This document shows positions 1 through 6,628 of a stretch of 8,240 nt of DNA, one piece after another (position 1 is the first letter of the stretch; every line of letters starts with the position of its first letter). Origin of the DNA: Tidjanibacter sp. (GTDB lineage Bacteria > Bacteroidota > Bacteroidia > Bacteroidales > Rikenellaceae); NCBI GenBank assembly GCA_017547065.1, contig JAFYRC010000097.1, positions 1-8,240 on the forward strand, given 5' to 3'. Under the pieces are notes generated by a model that was given only the letters and a program-made list of their open reading frames with translations, made no database searches and was not told the DNA's origin. Both the position numbers and the translations under genes were made by a program.

Positions 1-981
1 CAGGCCGGGGCCCATGTTCTTCGACGAGAGTTTAATCTTGGTCTGGCTCTCAAACTCGGGCTCCTCCACGCTCACGCTGATGGCGGCGATAATGCTACCC
101 CTCACATCGGCAGGGTCGTAGTCCTTCCTGAAAAACTCCTTGATGGTCTTGGCCACGGCCTCCTTGAAGGCAGCCTGGTGGGTACCACCCTGGGTCGTGT
201 GCTGCGAGTTGACAAACGAGAAATAGGTTTCGCCATAGCCGGTACCGTGGGTGAAGGCAATCTCGATGTCCTTACCTTTCAGGTGGATGGGCTGGTAGAG
301 GGGCTCCTCGCCGAGGTTCTCGCCCAGCCGGTCCAGCAGACCGTGTTTCGACTCATACTTCGTGCCGTTGAACTTGAATACCAAGCCCGTGTTGAGGTAA
401 GTGTAGTTTTTGACCCTCTGCTCCACATACTCCTCGTTGTAGGCATAGATGCCGAATACCTCCTCGTCTACGTAGTATTTTACGGTGGTGCCGTTCTTCT
501 CGTTTACGCCCTCCTCCCAGGTGTCGCCTGCGGGAAGACCCTGTTTGAACACCACGGTGCGGGCTTTGCCGTCCCTCACACTGCGTGCCTCAAAGTGGGC
601 CGAGAGCATATTCACAGCCTTTAAACCCACACCATTCAGACCCACGGTCTTCTTATAACCTGCGCCCTCATACTTACCACTGGTGTTGATTACGCCCACA
701 CAAGCGTCGAGAATCTCCAAGGGAATACCCCTACCGTGGTCCCTGATGGTTACCCACTTATCCTCGATGGTTATCTCAATGAGGTTGCCGAAGCCCATGG
801 TAAACTCATCCACGGAGTTGTCCACAACCTCCTTGATGAGGGTATAGATACCGTCATCGGGCATTGTGCCGTCGCCGAGCTTACCAATCCACATACCGGG
901 GCGCAGACGCATCTGGTCCCTCGTGGAGAGTGTCTTGATGTCTTTTTCGGTGTACTGAACTGTTTTTGTTTCGTTTGCCAT
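1..981 (-). CDS. parE: DNA topoisomerase IV subunit B (ParE), N-terminal 327 residues, cut by window edge
   Basis: ATPase subunit of the type IIA topoisomerase that decatenates sister chromosomes with ParC. The visible protein covers the GHKL ATPase domain and most of the transducer domain. The ATP-binding N-box is EVVDNSVDE (residues 51-59) and the Mg/ATP box is DHGRGIP (81-87). The ATP lid runs from TSGKYEG to VGLNGVGLKAVN (100-124), and the QTK loop that contacts the gamma phosphate is SQTK (312-315). The TOPRIM domain and the stop codon lie beyond position 1. ParE is preferred over GyrB because of the N-terminal pattern RPGMWIGKLGDG followed by PDDGIY, which is the Bacteroidetes ParE form, whereas GyrB has a GLHHLVYEVVDNS-type sequence. 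The ATG at 981-979 fits family starts. It has an A/T-rich leader without Shine-Dalgarno. No promoter box is seen in the 106-base gap to plsC, so read-through from plsC is likely. A minor oddity is Ser101 where ParE usually has Gly (TGGKY-type). Confidence 0.9.
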   Translation of the reverse strand, partial: MANETKTVQYTEKDIKTLSTRDQMRLRPGMWIGKLGDGTMPDDGIYTLIKEVVDNSVDEFTMGFGNLIEITIEDKWVTIRDHGRGIPLEILDACVGVINTSGKYEGAGYKKTVGLNGVGLKAVNMLSAHFEARSVRDGKARTVVFKQGLPAGDTWEEGVNEKNGTTVKYYVDEEVFGIYAYNEEYVEQRVKNYTYLNTGLVFKFNGTKYESKHGLLDRLGENLGEEPLYQPIHLKGKDIEIAFTHGTGYGETYFSFVNSQHTTQGGTHQAAFKEAVAKTIKEFFRKDYDPADVRGSIIAAISVSVEEPEFESQTKIKLSSKNMGPGL

Positions 982-1002
982 TTATGATGTTATGTTTTTT
1001 TG

Positions 1003-1030
1003 TCTAACGTCTAACGCCTAACGTCAAACG
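1003..1030. repeat. Four degenerate 7-base tandem repeats, CGTTAGA-type
   Basis: On the plus strand four heptamers follow without gaps: TCTAACG, TCTAACG, CCTAACG, TCAAACG. Two copies are identical and the others differ at one position each. On the gene strand (minus) the unit reads CGTTAGA and lies in the leader between plsC and parE, ending about 20 bases before the parE ATG. It cannot be coding for either neighbour. Function is unknown. It could be a slippage-prone simple repeat or a repeated protein/RNA binding site. Confidence 0.75.
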
Positions 1031-1033
1031 TGG

Positions 1034-1052
1034 CGGACACCAGCAGTGTCCG
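1034..1052. repeat. Perfect inverted repeat (7-bp stem, 5-base loop) in the plsC-parE gap
   Basis: CGGACAC (1034-1040), loop CAGCA, GTGTCCG (1046-1052). On the minus strand, the direction of transcription, the T-rich run (TTTTTT, complement of 1055-1060) comes before the stem, not after it. It is therefore not a canonical intrinsic terminator for plsC. It may be an mRNA processing or stability hairpin between the two genes, or a protein site. It sits between two different heptamer repeat arrays. Confidence 0.6.
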
Positions 1053-1061
1053 AGAAAAAAT

Positions 1062-1089
1062 ATTTACTAATTACTCTTTACTCTCTACT
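1062..1089. repeat. Four degenerate 7-base tandem repeats (AGTAnnn), running into the plsC stop
   Basis: On the minus strand the series is AGTAGAG, AGTAAAG, AGTAATT, AGTAAAT, each starting with AGTA and exactly 7 bases apart. The first unit overlaps the plsC stop codon (TAG, complement of 1088-1090). The last three bases of each unit vary, so this is a phased pattern rather than a clean microsatellite. It has the same period as the array at 1003-1030 but a different sequence. Confidence 0.65.
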
Positions 1090-1822
1090 AATTCTGCTCC
1101 TTGCCAAAGTTGTCGGTGGTGAGAGCCTGAACGTGTTGGGCAAGCTCCCTGGCGGTGGTATACTCCTGCACTTTCTCGGCCTCAATGGGGGGCAGGATGC
1201 GCAGAATGATGGTGCGGCTGGTAGCTCCTCGTTTGGTCAGCAGACCTCGGGTGCCCTCAATCACACAAGGAACGATACCCACGCCATTGGCTTGTGCCAA
1301 CTTGAATGCGCCGTCCTTGAAGAGGTGGATTTTGTTGTCCCTACTGCGGGTACCCTCGGGGAAGATCGCTACACTCGAGCCACCTTGAAGGTGGGTACTA
1401 CCCTGTTCCATAACGCAGGTGGCGGCGCTTGCAGTACCTCGGCGGATGACGATGTCGTCCCTAAGGCCAAGCATCCAACCTACTGCAGGTACCTTCCTCA
1501 CCTCGATCTTCGACACAAACTTGAAGCCCTTGGTGCGGGGTGTGAAGAAAAGCAGGGGGATGTCGAAGAAGGATTGGTGGTTGGCGGTAATGACGTATGG
1601 TTTACCGTCCTTGGGCATATTCTCCTTACCCACAACCTTTACTCGCCACATTGGACAGCTCCAATAGACTATGCGGGCCACCAGGTAGGAGAGTTGCAGG
1701 GTGAGCCTGCGCTCCTTATTGGTTGCAAGGTCGATGAGGGCGGTGATGCTCATTGCCACCAGCGAGAGGATTGCCCAAACGACAATCCAAAGGAGGAAGA
1801 GAGCAGTTATTATTAATCTCAT
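1088..1822 (-). CDS. plsC: 1-acyl-sn-glycerol-3-phosphate acyltransferase (PlsC)
   Basis: Transfers an acyl chain to the sn-2 position of lysophosphatidic acid to make phosphatidic acid, at the inner face of the cytoplasmic membrane. The 244-residue protein has an N-terminal hydrophobic segment (about 3-30). All LPLAT motifs are visible: NHQSFFD (81-87, the catalytic NHx4D), GLRDDIVIRRG (119-129), FPEGTRSR (154-161, glycerophosphate binding) and GIVPCVIEGTRG (182-193). Length is normal for the family. The ATG at 1822-1820 is chosen because it directly precedes the membrane segment. The frame stays open upstream to a TTG at 1909-1907, but that codon lies inside the promoter -7 box and the extra residues look unlike the family. 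The gene is divergent from fabD and is followed after 106 bases by parE on the same strand. Other acyltransferases of the LPLAT superfamily acting on different lyso-lipids remain possible. Confidence 0.9.
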   Translation of the reverse strand: MRLIITALFLLWIVVWAILSLVAMSITALIDLATNKERRLTLQLSYLVARIVYWSCPMWRVKVVGKENMPKDGKPYVITANHQSFFDIPLLFFTPRTKGFKFVSKIEVRKVPAVGWMLGLRDDIVIRRGTASAATCVMEQGSTHLQGGSSVAIFPEGTRSRDNKIHLFKDGAFKLAQANGVGIVPCVIEGTRGLLTKRGATSRTIILRILPPIEAEKVQEYTTARELAQHVQALTTDNFGKEQN

Positions 1823-1906
1823 ATCGTGTTGTTTTTCTGTTCTGTAAATTCGGGTCCTGAGTGTCATGTGTAAGCGCACGGGCGTATGCGGGCACGTTAC
1901 AACCTG

Positions 1907-1914
1907 CAAAGGTA
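1907..1914 (-). promoter_or_regulatory. Promoter -7 box for plsC (and perhaps parE)
   Basis: Minus strand TACCTTTG, a perfect match to the Bacteroidetes -7 consensus TAnnTTTG. It lies 84 bases upstream of the plsC ATG, giving a leader of roughly 75-80 bases. A clear TTTG -33 box at the usual distance is not seen, because that region (about 1934-1940) is occupied by an inverted repeat. No other TAnnTTTG on this strand lies between here and plsC. Confidence 0.6.
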
Positions 1915-1929
1915 GAATGTTTTTCGCTT

Positions 1930-1952
1930 TTTACCTATTTTCAATAGGGAAA
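1930..1952. promoter_or_regulatory. Inverted repeat between the divergent plsC and fabD promoters, candidate operator
   Basis: CCTATT (1934-1939), spacer TTC, AATAGG (1943-1948). After one mismatched pair the symmetry continues with TTT/AAA (1930-1932 and 1950-1952). It covers where the plsC -33 element should be and ends 11 bases before the fabD -33 element, so a bound protein could act on both promoters. No T-tract follows, so it is not a terminator. The operator role is inferred from position and symmetry only. Confidence 0.45.
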
Positions 1953-1963
1953 GTTATTAACAA

Positions 1964-1994
1964 TTTCTAAGTCACAACTTTTTGTGTATATTTG
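1964..1994 (+). promoter_or_regulatory. Promoter for fabD
   Basis: The -7 box TATATTTG at 1987-1994 is a perfect TAnnTTTG. The -33 element TTTC at 1964-1967 matches TTTG with one mismatch, with a 19-base spacer. This gives a short leader of about 15-20 bases, A/T-rich, before the fabD start. It probably drives the dcp-like gene as well, since only 21 bases separate it from fabD. Confidence 0.7.
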
Positions 1995-2014
1995 TCCTCT
2001 GAATTTTAACCAAA

Positions 2015-2875
2015 ATGGGTATGAAAGCATACGTTTTCCCCGGTCAGGGAGCGCAGTTTAGTGGTATGGGCAAGGATCTCTATGAGAGCAGCCAGGCCGC
2101 ACGAGAGCTCTTTGACAAGGCCGATGAGATACTCGGTTTTGAGATAAGCAGGATTATGTTTGAGGGCACCGACGAGGAGCTCCGACAGACGAAAGTTACA
2201 CAACCCGCCGTCTTTCTACACTCCGTGGCGCAGGTGGCTGCGTTGGGTGAGGACTTTGTTCCGGATATGGTTGCCGGTCACTCGCTGGGCGAGTTTAGTG
2301 CCCTTGTGGCGGCCGGAGCGCTCGACTTCGAGAGTGGTCTTCGCTTGGTCTATGCCCGTGCGCTGGCGATGCAGAAGTCGTGCGAGGAGGTTCCTTCGAC
2401 CATGGCCGCAGTGTTGGGCCTCGCGGATGAGGTTGTCGAGAGGGTGTGTGAGCCCATCGAGGGGGTCGTTCCTGCCAACTACAACTGCCCCGGTCAGTTG
2501 GTCATCTCCGGCACCCGTGAGGCGGTGGAGGAGGCCTGTGTGAAACTCAAAGAGGCGGGGGCAAAGAGGGCCCTTCCGCTCTCGGTCGGCGGTGGTTTTC
2601 ACTCGCCCTGCATGGCCTCCGCAAAGGAGGAGTTGCAGAGGGCCATTGAGCAGACCGTTTTTGATACTCCGCGCTGTCCGATTTACCAGAACGTTGACGC
2701 CCTTCCGCACACCTCGCCGGAGGAGATAAAGGCCAATCTTATAGCCCAACTTGTGGCCCCTGTGAGGTGGACCCAGAGTGTGCAAAACATGGCCTCCGCA
2801 GGAGCCTCCGAGTTTGTTGAGTTAGGCCCCGGAAAAGTACTCACCGGATTGGTGTCGAAGATTGTTGGAAAATAA
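2015..2875 (+). CDS. fabD: Malonyl-CoA:ACP transacylase (FabD)
   Basis: Moves the malonyl group from CoA to acyl carrier protein, supplying the extender unit for type II fatty-acid synthesis in the cytosol. The protein has 286 residues, a little shorter than E. coli FabD (309). Visible sites: FPGQGAQ with the oxyanion-hole Gln11; GHSLGE with the nucleophile Ser90; the malonyl-carboxylate-binding Arg115 in YAR; GGGFHS with catalytic His196; QLVAPVRW with Gln245; and the C-terminal GPGKVLTGL (271-279). The N-terminus reads MGMKAYVFPG, so the ATG at 2021 (MKAYVFPG) is an equally good start. Neither start has a Shine-Dalgarno sequence. The gene is divergent from plsC and lies 21 bases before the peptidase gene on the same strand, so the two are likely cotranscribed. 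Its presence next to plsC groups fatty-acid and phospholipid synthesis at one control region. Confidence 0.96.
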   Translation: MGMKAYVFPGQGAQFSGMGKDLYESSQAARELFDKADEILGFEISRIMFEGTDEELRQTKVTQPAVFLHSVAQVAALGEDFVPDMVAGHSLGEFSALVAAGALDFESGLRLVYARALAMQKSCEEVPSTMAAVLGLADEVVERVCEPIEGVVPANYNCPGQLVISGTREAVEEACVKLKEAGAKRALPLSVGGGFHSPCMASAKEELQRAIEQTVFDTPRCPIYQNVDALPHTSPEEIKANLIAQLVAPVRWTQSVQNMASAGASEFVELGPGKVLTGLVSKIVGK

Positions 2876-2896
2876 ACAAATTAAATTTATAATAAA

Positions 2897-5020
2897 ATGA
2901 AAATCAGAACTTTAATTTTAGCAATCGCAACTCTTTCGCTTATGATGACTTCGTGTAAAGAGAAGGCTGTGGAGGTGGCCGAAAACCCCCTTCTTATGGA
3001 GTGGAACACCCCCTTTGGAGTACCCCCCTTTGATCAGATTGAGGTGGCTCACTACGAGCCCGCATTTAAGGCTGCAATGGCTCTCCACGAGGAGGAGATT
3101 GAGGCCATTGTAAACTGCCCCGATGCACCCACTTTTGAGAATACCATTCTGGCTCTCGATAATGCCGGTGAGCTCTTCGGAAAGGTTGCAAATACCTTCT
3201 TCCTTGTGGCTGCTGCTGATACCAACGAGGAAATGCAGAAGGTGGAGGCTGAGATTAGCCCCAAACTCTCGGCTCACTCCGACAAAATCATGATGAACGA
3301 GAAGCTCTTTGCACGTGTGAAAAAGGTGTATGAGGGTCGCCAGAATGCAGGTCTGGACGAGTTGCAGTTGCGCCTGACCGAGCAGACTTACAAAAACTTC
3401 GTACGCTCGGGTGCGAACCTCTCCAAGGAGCAGAAAAAGGAGCTTGCAAAGATCAACGAGGAGCTTTCGTTGGCAACCGTTGAGTTTGCTCGTAACTTGT
3501 TGGCTGCCAGCGCAGAGTTTGAGATGGTGCTCGACAATGAGGCGCAGCTTGAGGGTCTTCCTATGTCGGTGCGCAATGCTGCTAAAGAGGCTGCCGAGGA
3601 GGCTGGCCACAGCGGTAAGTATCTCTTTACTTTGAGCAAACCCAGCATGCTCCCCTTCCTCACCTACGCGAAGGATAGGGAGTTGCGTCAGAGGCTCTAT
3701 GAGGGCTACCTTAACAAGGGTAACCTCGACGACAAGAACGACAACAAGGCTGTTATTAATACCATAATTAACTTGCGCACGCGTAAGGCAAACCTCCTTG
3801 GTTTCCCCTCCCACGCCCATTTTGTGTTGGACAACGTGATGGCCAAGACCCCCGAGAATGTCTATGCTCTCTTGGAGGAGATTTGGACACCCGCACTCAA
3901 CACTGCAAAGAATGAGTTGGTGGAGATGAAGAAGTTGGCTAAGCGTGACTTCAACCCCGATGAGTTCGCTTCGTGGGATTGGTGGTACTATGCCGAGAAG
4001 GTGCGCAAACAGCGCTACAACCTCGATGAGCAGGCCCTTCGTCCCTACTTCTCGTTGGAGAATGTGAAACTCGGTATCTTCGGTCTTTGCAACCGCCTCT
4101 ATGGTATCACTTTCAGCCCCGTTAAGGTGCCCGTGTACAACAAGGAGTGTTCTGCTTATCAGGTGCTTGAAGCCGATGGCAGCACCCTGGGTGTGGTTAT
4201 CTTCGACTTCTTCCCACGCCCCGGCAAGTCGTTTGGTGCTTGGTGTGGCGGCTATGTTGACATGGCAATGAAGGATGGTAAGAGGGTTAACCCCGTAGTT
4301 ACTGTGGTGTGCAACTTTACCCGCCCCTCGGGTAGTACTCCCGCACTGCTCACCCTCGACGAGACTGAGACTTTCTTCCACGAGTTTGGCCACGCTCTCC
4401 ACTCGCTCTTCGCACAGGTGCCCTACAAGGGCCTCCTTGGTGTGGAGCGTGATTTTGTGGAGCTTCCCAGCCAGATTATGGAGAACTGGGCAACCGAGCC
4501 CGAGGTGCTCAAAACCTACGCTGTGCACTATCAGACCGGCGCGATTATTCCTAATCACCTTGTGAAGCGTTTGCAGAAGAGTGATAAGTTCAACCAGGGC
4601 TTCATTACCACCGAGCTTTTGGCTGCTTCGTTGAGCGATATGGATATTCACACTCGCACCTCTGCAGAGCCTATCGACGTGAACGCATTTGAGCGTGAGT
4701 CGCTTAACGTGAATAGGGGGCTGATTGAGGAGATTGCTCCCCGCTATCGCTATCCCTACTTCTCGCACATCTTTGATGGTGGCTACTCGGCAGGCTATTA
4801 TAGCTACACTTGGGCTGAGGTGCTCGACAAGGATGCTTACCAGGCATTTGTTGAGACCGGCAACCTCTTCGATCGCAAGACCGCACAGCGCTTCCGCAAA
4901 CTGCTCGAGTCGGGTGGTATGAAGGACGGTATGGACCTCTACAAGGAGTTCCGTGGTGCTGAGCCCAGCCGTGTGCCCCTGATGGTGGCTCGTGGCTTTA
5001 TGGATGCCCCCGAGGAGTAG
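2897..5020 (+). CDS. dcp: M3-family zinc metallopeptidase, dipeptidyl carboxypeptidase (Dcp)-like lipoprotein
   Basis: Zinc peptidase of the thimet/Dcp/oligopeptidase A family, which trims short peptides; Dcp releases C-terminal dipeptides. The 707-residue protein is slightly longer than E. coli Dcp (681) because of its export signal. A lipoprotein signal peptide spans residues 1-19 with lipobox MTSC and lipidated Cys20, placing it in the periplasm or on the outer membrane, while E. coli Dcp lacks such a signal. The zinc site is HEFGH (495-499) with the third ligand Glu522 in DFVELPSQ. The substrate-loop region FDGGYSAGYYSY (626-637) is also typical. The start has a lysine then a hydrophobic run, and an A/T-only leader. 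Only 21 bases separate it from fabD and no separate promoter is evident, so cotranscription is likely. A bidirectional terminator follows. The choice of Dcp over oligopeptidase A is from overall resemblance and is less certain than the family. Confidence 0.9.
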   Translation: MKIRTLILAIATLSLMMTSCKEKAVEVAENPLLMEWNTPFGVPPFDQIEVAHYEPAFKAAMALHEEEIEAIVNCPDAPTFENTILALDNAGELFGKVANTFFLVAAADTNEEMQKVEAEISPKLSAHSDKIMMNEKLFARVKKVYEGRQNAGLDELQLRLTEQTYKNFVRSGANLSKEQKKELAKINEELSLATVEFARNLLAASAEFEMVLDNEAQLEGLPMSVRNAAKEAAEEAGHSGKYLFTLSKPSMLPFLTYAKDRELRQRLYEGYLNKGNLDDKNDNKAVINTIINLRTRKANLLGFPSHAHFVLDNVMAKTPENVYALLEEIWTPALNTAKNELVEMKKLAKRDFNPDEFASWDWWYYAEKVRKQRYNLDEQALRPYFSLENVKLGIFGLCNRLYGITFSPVKVPVYNKECSAYQVLEADGSTLGVVIFDFFPRPGKSFGAWCGGYVDMAMKDGKRVNPVVTVVCNFTRPSGSTPALLTLDETETFFHEFGHALHSLFAQVPYKGLLGVERDFVELPSQIMENWATEPEVLKTYAVHYQTGAIIPNHLVKRLQKSDKFNQGFITTELLAASLSDMDIHTRTSAEPIDVNAFERESLNVNRGLIEEIAPRYRYPYFSHIFDGGYSAGYYSYTWAEVLDKDAYQAFVETGNLFDRKTAQRFRKLLESGGMKDGMDLYKEFRGAEPSRVPLMVARGFMDAPEE

Positions 5021-5040
5021 TTGATTTTCCTGGAAAAAAT

Positions 5041-5082
5041 AAAAAAAAGTATCCTCCGCACACAGCGGAGGATACTTTTTTT
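5041..5082. terminator. Bidirectional intrinsic terminator between convergent dcp and esterase genes
   Basis: The stem GTATCCTCCGC (5049-5059) pairs perfectly with GCGGAGGATAC (5065-5075) around the loop ACACA. An A8 run (5041-5048) precedes it and a T7 run (5076-5082) follows, so both strands show a GC-rich stem followed by a U-tract. It lies 20 bases after the dcp stop and 17 bases beyond the stop of the minus-strand esterase, ending transcripts from both sides. Confidence 0.93.
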
Positions 5083-5099
5083 GTGCCTATGGGTCTGTG

Positions 5100-6431
5100 C
5101 TATTGGAGGTAGGCGTCGATTATGGAGTTGCGTACGTCCTCAACTCTCTCGCGCCACTCTTTGCGGTAGCGAGCGTTGACCGAAGTGTGTGGGCGGTAGG
5201 GAAATGAAAGGAGCGTTTTGTCGGTGCTGGGTGAGTTGTTGAATGTGGCGCACACTCCCTCGGGAGGGCAAGTGCGGTCGATGAGGCCCACCTCCACAAC
5301 CAACTTCGCCTTGGTGAGGCCCAGCAGCTGGGCGGCGTCGTAGTAGGGGAGGATCTGTTGGTAGAGGGCGGCTGTGGGCTCGGTGGCGGCACCTTGTGAG
5401 TAGGTGCGGGGCCAACCGGCGCTGTGGCCAGCAACCACACATCCGAGGTCGGTCATTGCCGGCACGTTGAGCACGGCCATCGTTACCCTCTTGTCGATAC
5501 CTGCAAGTGCTGCGGCCTGCGCTCCACCCTGACTCTCACCATAGATGAGCACCCTCTCGCCGTCCCACATGGAGGATCTTGTGGCGTAGTCGAGGGCGCG
5601 CACAAGGCGCAGGAACATCGTGCGGAAGTAGAAGGATTGGTGGTCGGTAAGGGGCCACTTGGAGTAGTCTTTGAGGGCTCCCTCCTCCAACCCGTCGTAG
5701 TAGGATTGGGGCTGGCCGTTGAGGTAGCCGTGGGCATTGATGTCGAGGGCAATGGCGCCACCGCCCCTGCTTGCCCATTGGAGCGCGCGTTCGGGGGTGG
5801 ATTGGCAGTGGGCCTTGCGCACACCGGCTGCGTGGGCGAAGATGGTAATGGGGAGCGAGCGGTCGGCAGCCTCACGAGGGTAGGCTATGTAGCCCCTCAC
5901 GGGAGCGCCCTCGGGCATGGAGATTTCCAGGTCGTAGCAGACATATTTATCGGCCCACTTTTGTGGTACGTCTACCGACACGAGGGTTATCTCGGTGCTG
6001 CTGCGGCGCATGCGCCTTATCTGTTTGCGCCAGAATTTTTCCAAGTCGCGGGGTTTGTTAAATGAGGGTGTAAATTGCTCTGCGGCAACGACAAAGCCAA
6101 TGGTTGTGAGGTTCTTGTGGTCGCCTTGTGGGCCAACCGAAAGGATTACGGACGAGGCCTCGTTGAAGGAGCCTGTCCAGATGGGCGTGCGGGCCTCGGT
6201 GGTGAGGGCGATGTTTTGCTGTTTGGCGATGGTGGTGCCGTTGACCATTACGGAGAGGGCGAGGGGTGTGGTGCACTCCTCGCGCAACTGTCCGTAGACG
6301 GTTACCTGCTCGCCTGCGGAGTAGAGTCCGGTGGGGGAGTCGATGGTGAGCTCCACGGGCTCAAAGACGGCTTGTGCTCCCACTGACAGAGTGGCGCACA
6401 AGAGTAGTAGTAGGATTGTGAGTTTTTTCAT
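5100..6431 (-). CDS. Secreted AXE1/CE7-like acetyl esterase, atypical
   Basis: Alpha/beta hydrolase resembling acetyl xylan esterase / cephalosporin C deacetylase (AXE1, CE7), expected to remove acetyl groups from sugars outside the cytoplasm. The 443-residue protein has a cleavable signal peptide (MKKLTILLLLL, to about SVGAQA, 1-21). An Ig-like beta-rich domain (about 22-120) follows, then the hydrolase domain (about 125-443). The likely triad is Ser300 in GESQGG (298-303), Asp385 in GLIDRTCPP and His415 in PYRPHTS. The GLxDxxCPP block is a hallmark of CE7. The usual CE7 RGQ motif is replaced by INAHGY (231-236), and the HE after the catalytic His becomes HT. The true substrate is therefore open. 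The ATG at 6431 is chosen because it begins the signal peptide; the frame is open to a TTG at 6557 but the promoter lies in between. It is divergent from the large lipoprotein. Confidence 0.82.
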   Translation of the reverse strand: MKKLTILLLLLCATLSVGAQAVFEPVELTIDSPTGLYSAGEQVTVYGQLREECTTPLALSVMVNGTTIAKQQNIALTTEARTPIWTGSFNEASSVILSVGPQGDHKNLTTIGFVVAAEQFTPSFNKPRDLEKFWRKQIRRMRRSSTEITLVSVDVPQKWADKYVCYDLEISMPEGAPVRGYIAYPREAADRSLPITIFAHAAGVRKAHCQSTPERALQWASRGGGAIALDINAHGYLNGQPQSYYDGLEEGALKDYSKWPLTDHQSFYFRTMFLRLVRALDYATRSSMWDGERVLIYGESQGGAQAAALAGIDKRVTMAVLNVPAMTDLGCVVAGHSAGWPRTYSQGAATEPTAALYQQILPYYDAAQLLGLTKAKLVVEVGLIDRTCPPEGVCATFNNSPSTDKTLLSFPYRPHTSVNARYRKEWRERVEDVRNSIIDAYLQ

Positions 6432-6459
6432 GATGTTCCCTTTGGGGTTGTTGTTTGGA

Positions 6460-6491
6460 CAAAAGTATAATTTCGAGGCGGGAAAGTCAAG
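6460..6491 (-). promoter_or_regulatory. Promoter for the AXE1-like esterase
   Basis: Minus strand -7 box TACTTTTG (complement of 6460-6467), a perfect TAnnTTTG. The -33 element is CTTG (complement of 6488-6491), one mismatch from TTTG, with a 20-base spacer. It leaves a leader of about 25 bases before the ATG at 6431 and lies downstream of the upstream TTG codon at 6557, supporting the shorter protein start. Confidence 0.62.
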
Positions 6492-6555
6492 CCGAAGCGG
6501 GTCAAAAAATGCTATAGGTGGGGCGCTGTGAAACAAAATGAAAACATTTTTGGAC

Positions 6556-6612
6556 AAATTTGATATTCATTGGAGAGAAATAAAGAAATTTGAAACGATG
6601 TTGGAGATAAAT
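6556..6612. repeat. Imperfect ~30-base direct repeat upstream of the lipoprotein promoter, candidate activator site
   Basis: Unit 1 (6556-6581) and unit 2 (6586-6612) share AAATTTGA, then 6 or 7 unlike bases, then TTGGAGA, one variable base, then AAAT. That is 19 identical bases in a 26/27-base unit. The matching blocks are spaced 30 and 31 bases apart, about three helical turns. Unit 2 ends 16 bases before the -7 box at 6629, covering the place where a -33 element should be. The site is not coding. The role as a binding site is inferred from placement. Confidence 0.5.
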
Positions 6613-6628
6613 CTTTGATTTAATTCTC

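Noticed and set aside
1034..1060. Hairpin followed by an A-run read as a terminator for plsC
   Set aside because: On the transcribed strand the U-run precedes the stem instead of following it, and on the plus strand the tract is A, so neither direction fits an intrinsic terminator.
1046..1816. A 256-codon plus-strand frame across plsC, and a 213-codon plus-strand frame at 5424-6065 across the esterase
   Set aside because: Both mirror genes with clear catalytic motifs on the minus strand and have no recognisable domain or start signal of their own.
1823..1909. N-terminal extension of plsC to a TTG codon at 1909
   Set aside because: The TTG overlaps the TACCTTTG promoter box, so it would be at or before the transcription start. 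The extra 29 residues precede the natural membrane segment and look non-native.
2918..4768. A 616-codon open frame on the minus strand inside the peptidase gene
   Set aside because: It lies wholly antisense to a well-supported M3 peptidase with a zinc site and lipobox. Its translation shows no recognisable motif or signal. It stays open because the sense gene rarely uses the TTA, CTA and TCA codons that would be stops in this antisense frame.
6430..6531. A small plus-strand frame between the esterase and lipoprotein genes (MMFPLGLLFG...)
   Set aside because: It is complementary to the esterase leader and promoter, has no promoter of its own and shows no recognisable features.
6432..6557. N-terminal extension of the esterase by 42 residues to a TTG codon
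   Set aside because: The extension would hide a standard signal peptide in the middle of the chain, and a good promoter (6460-6491) lies inside it.
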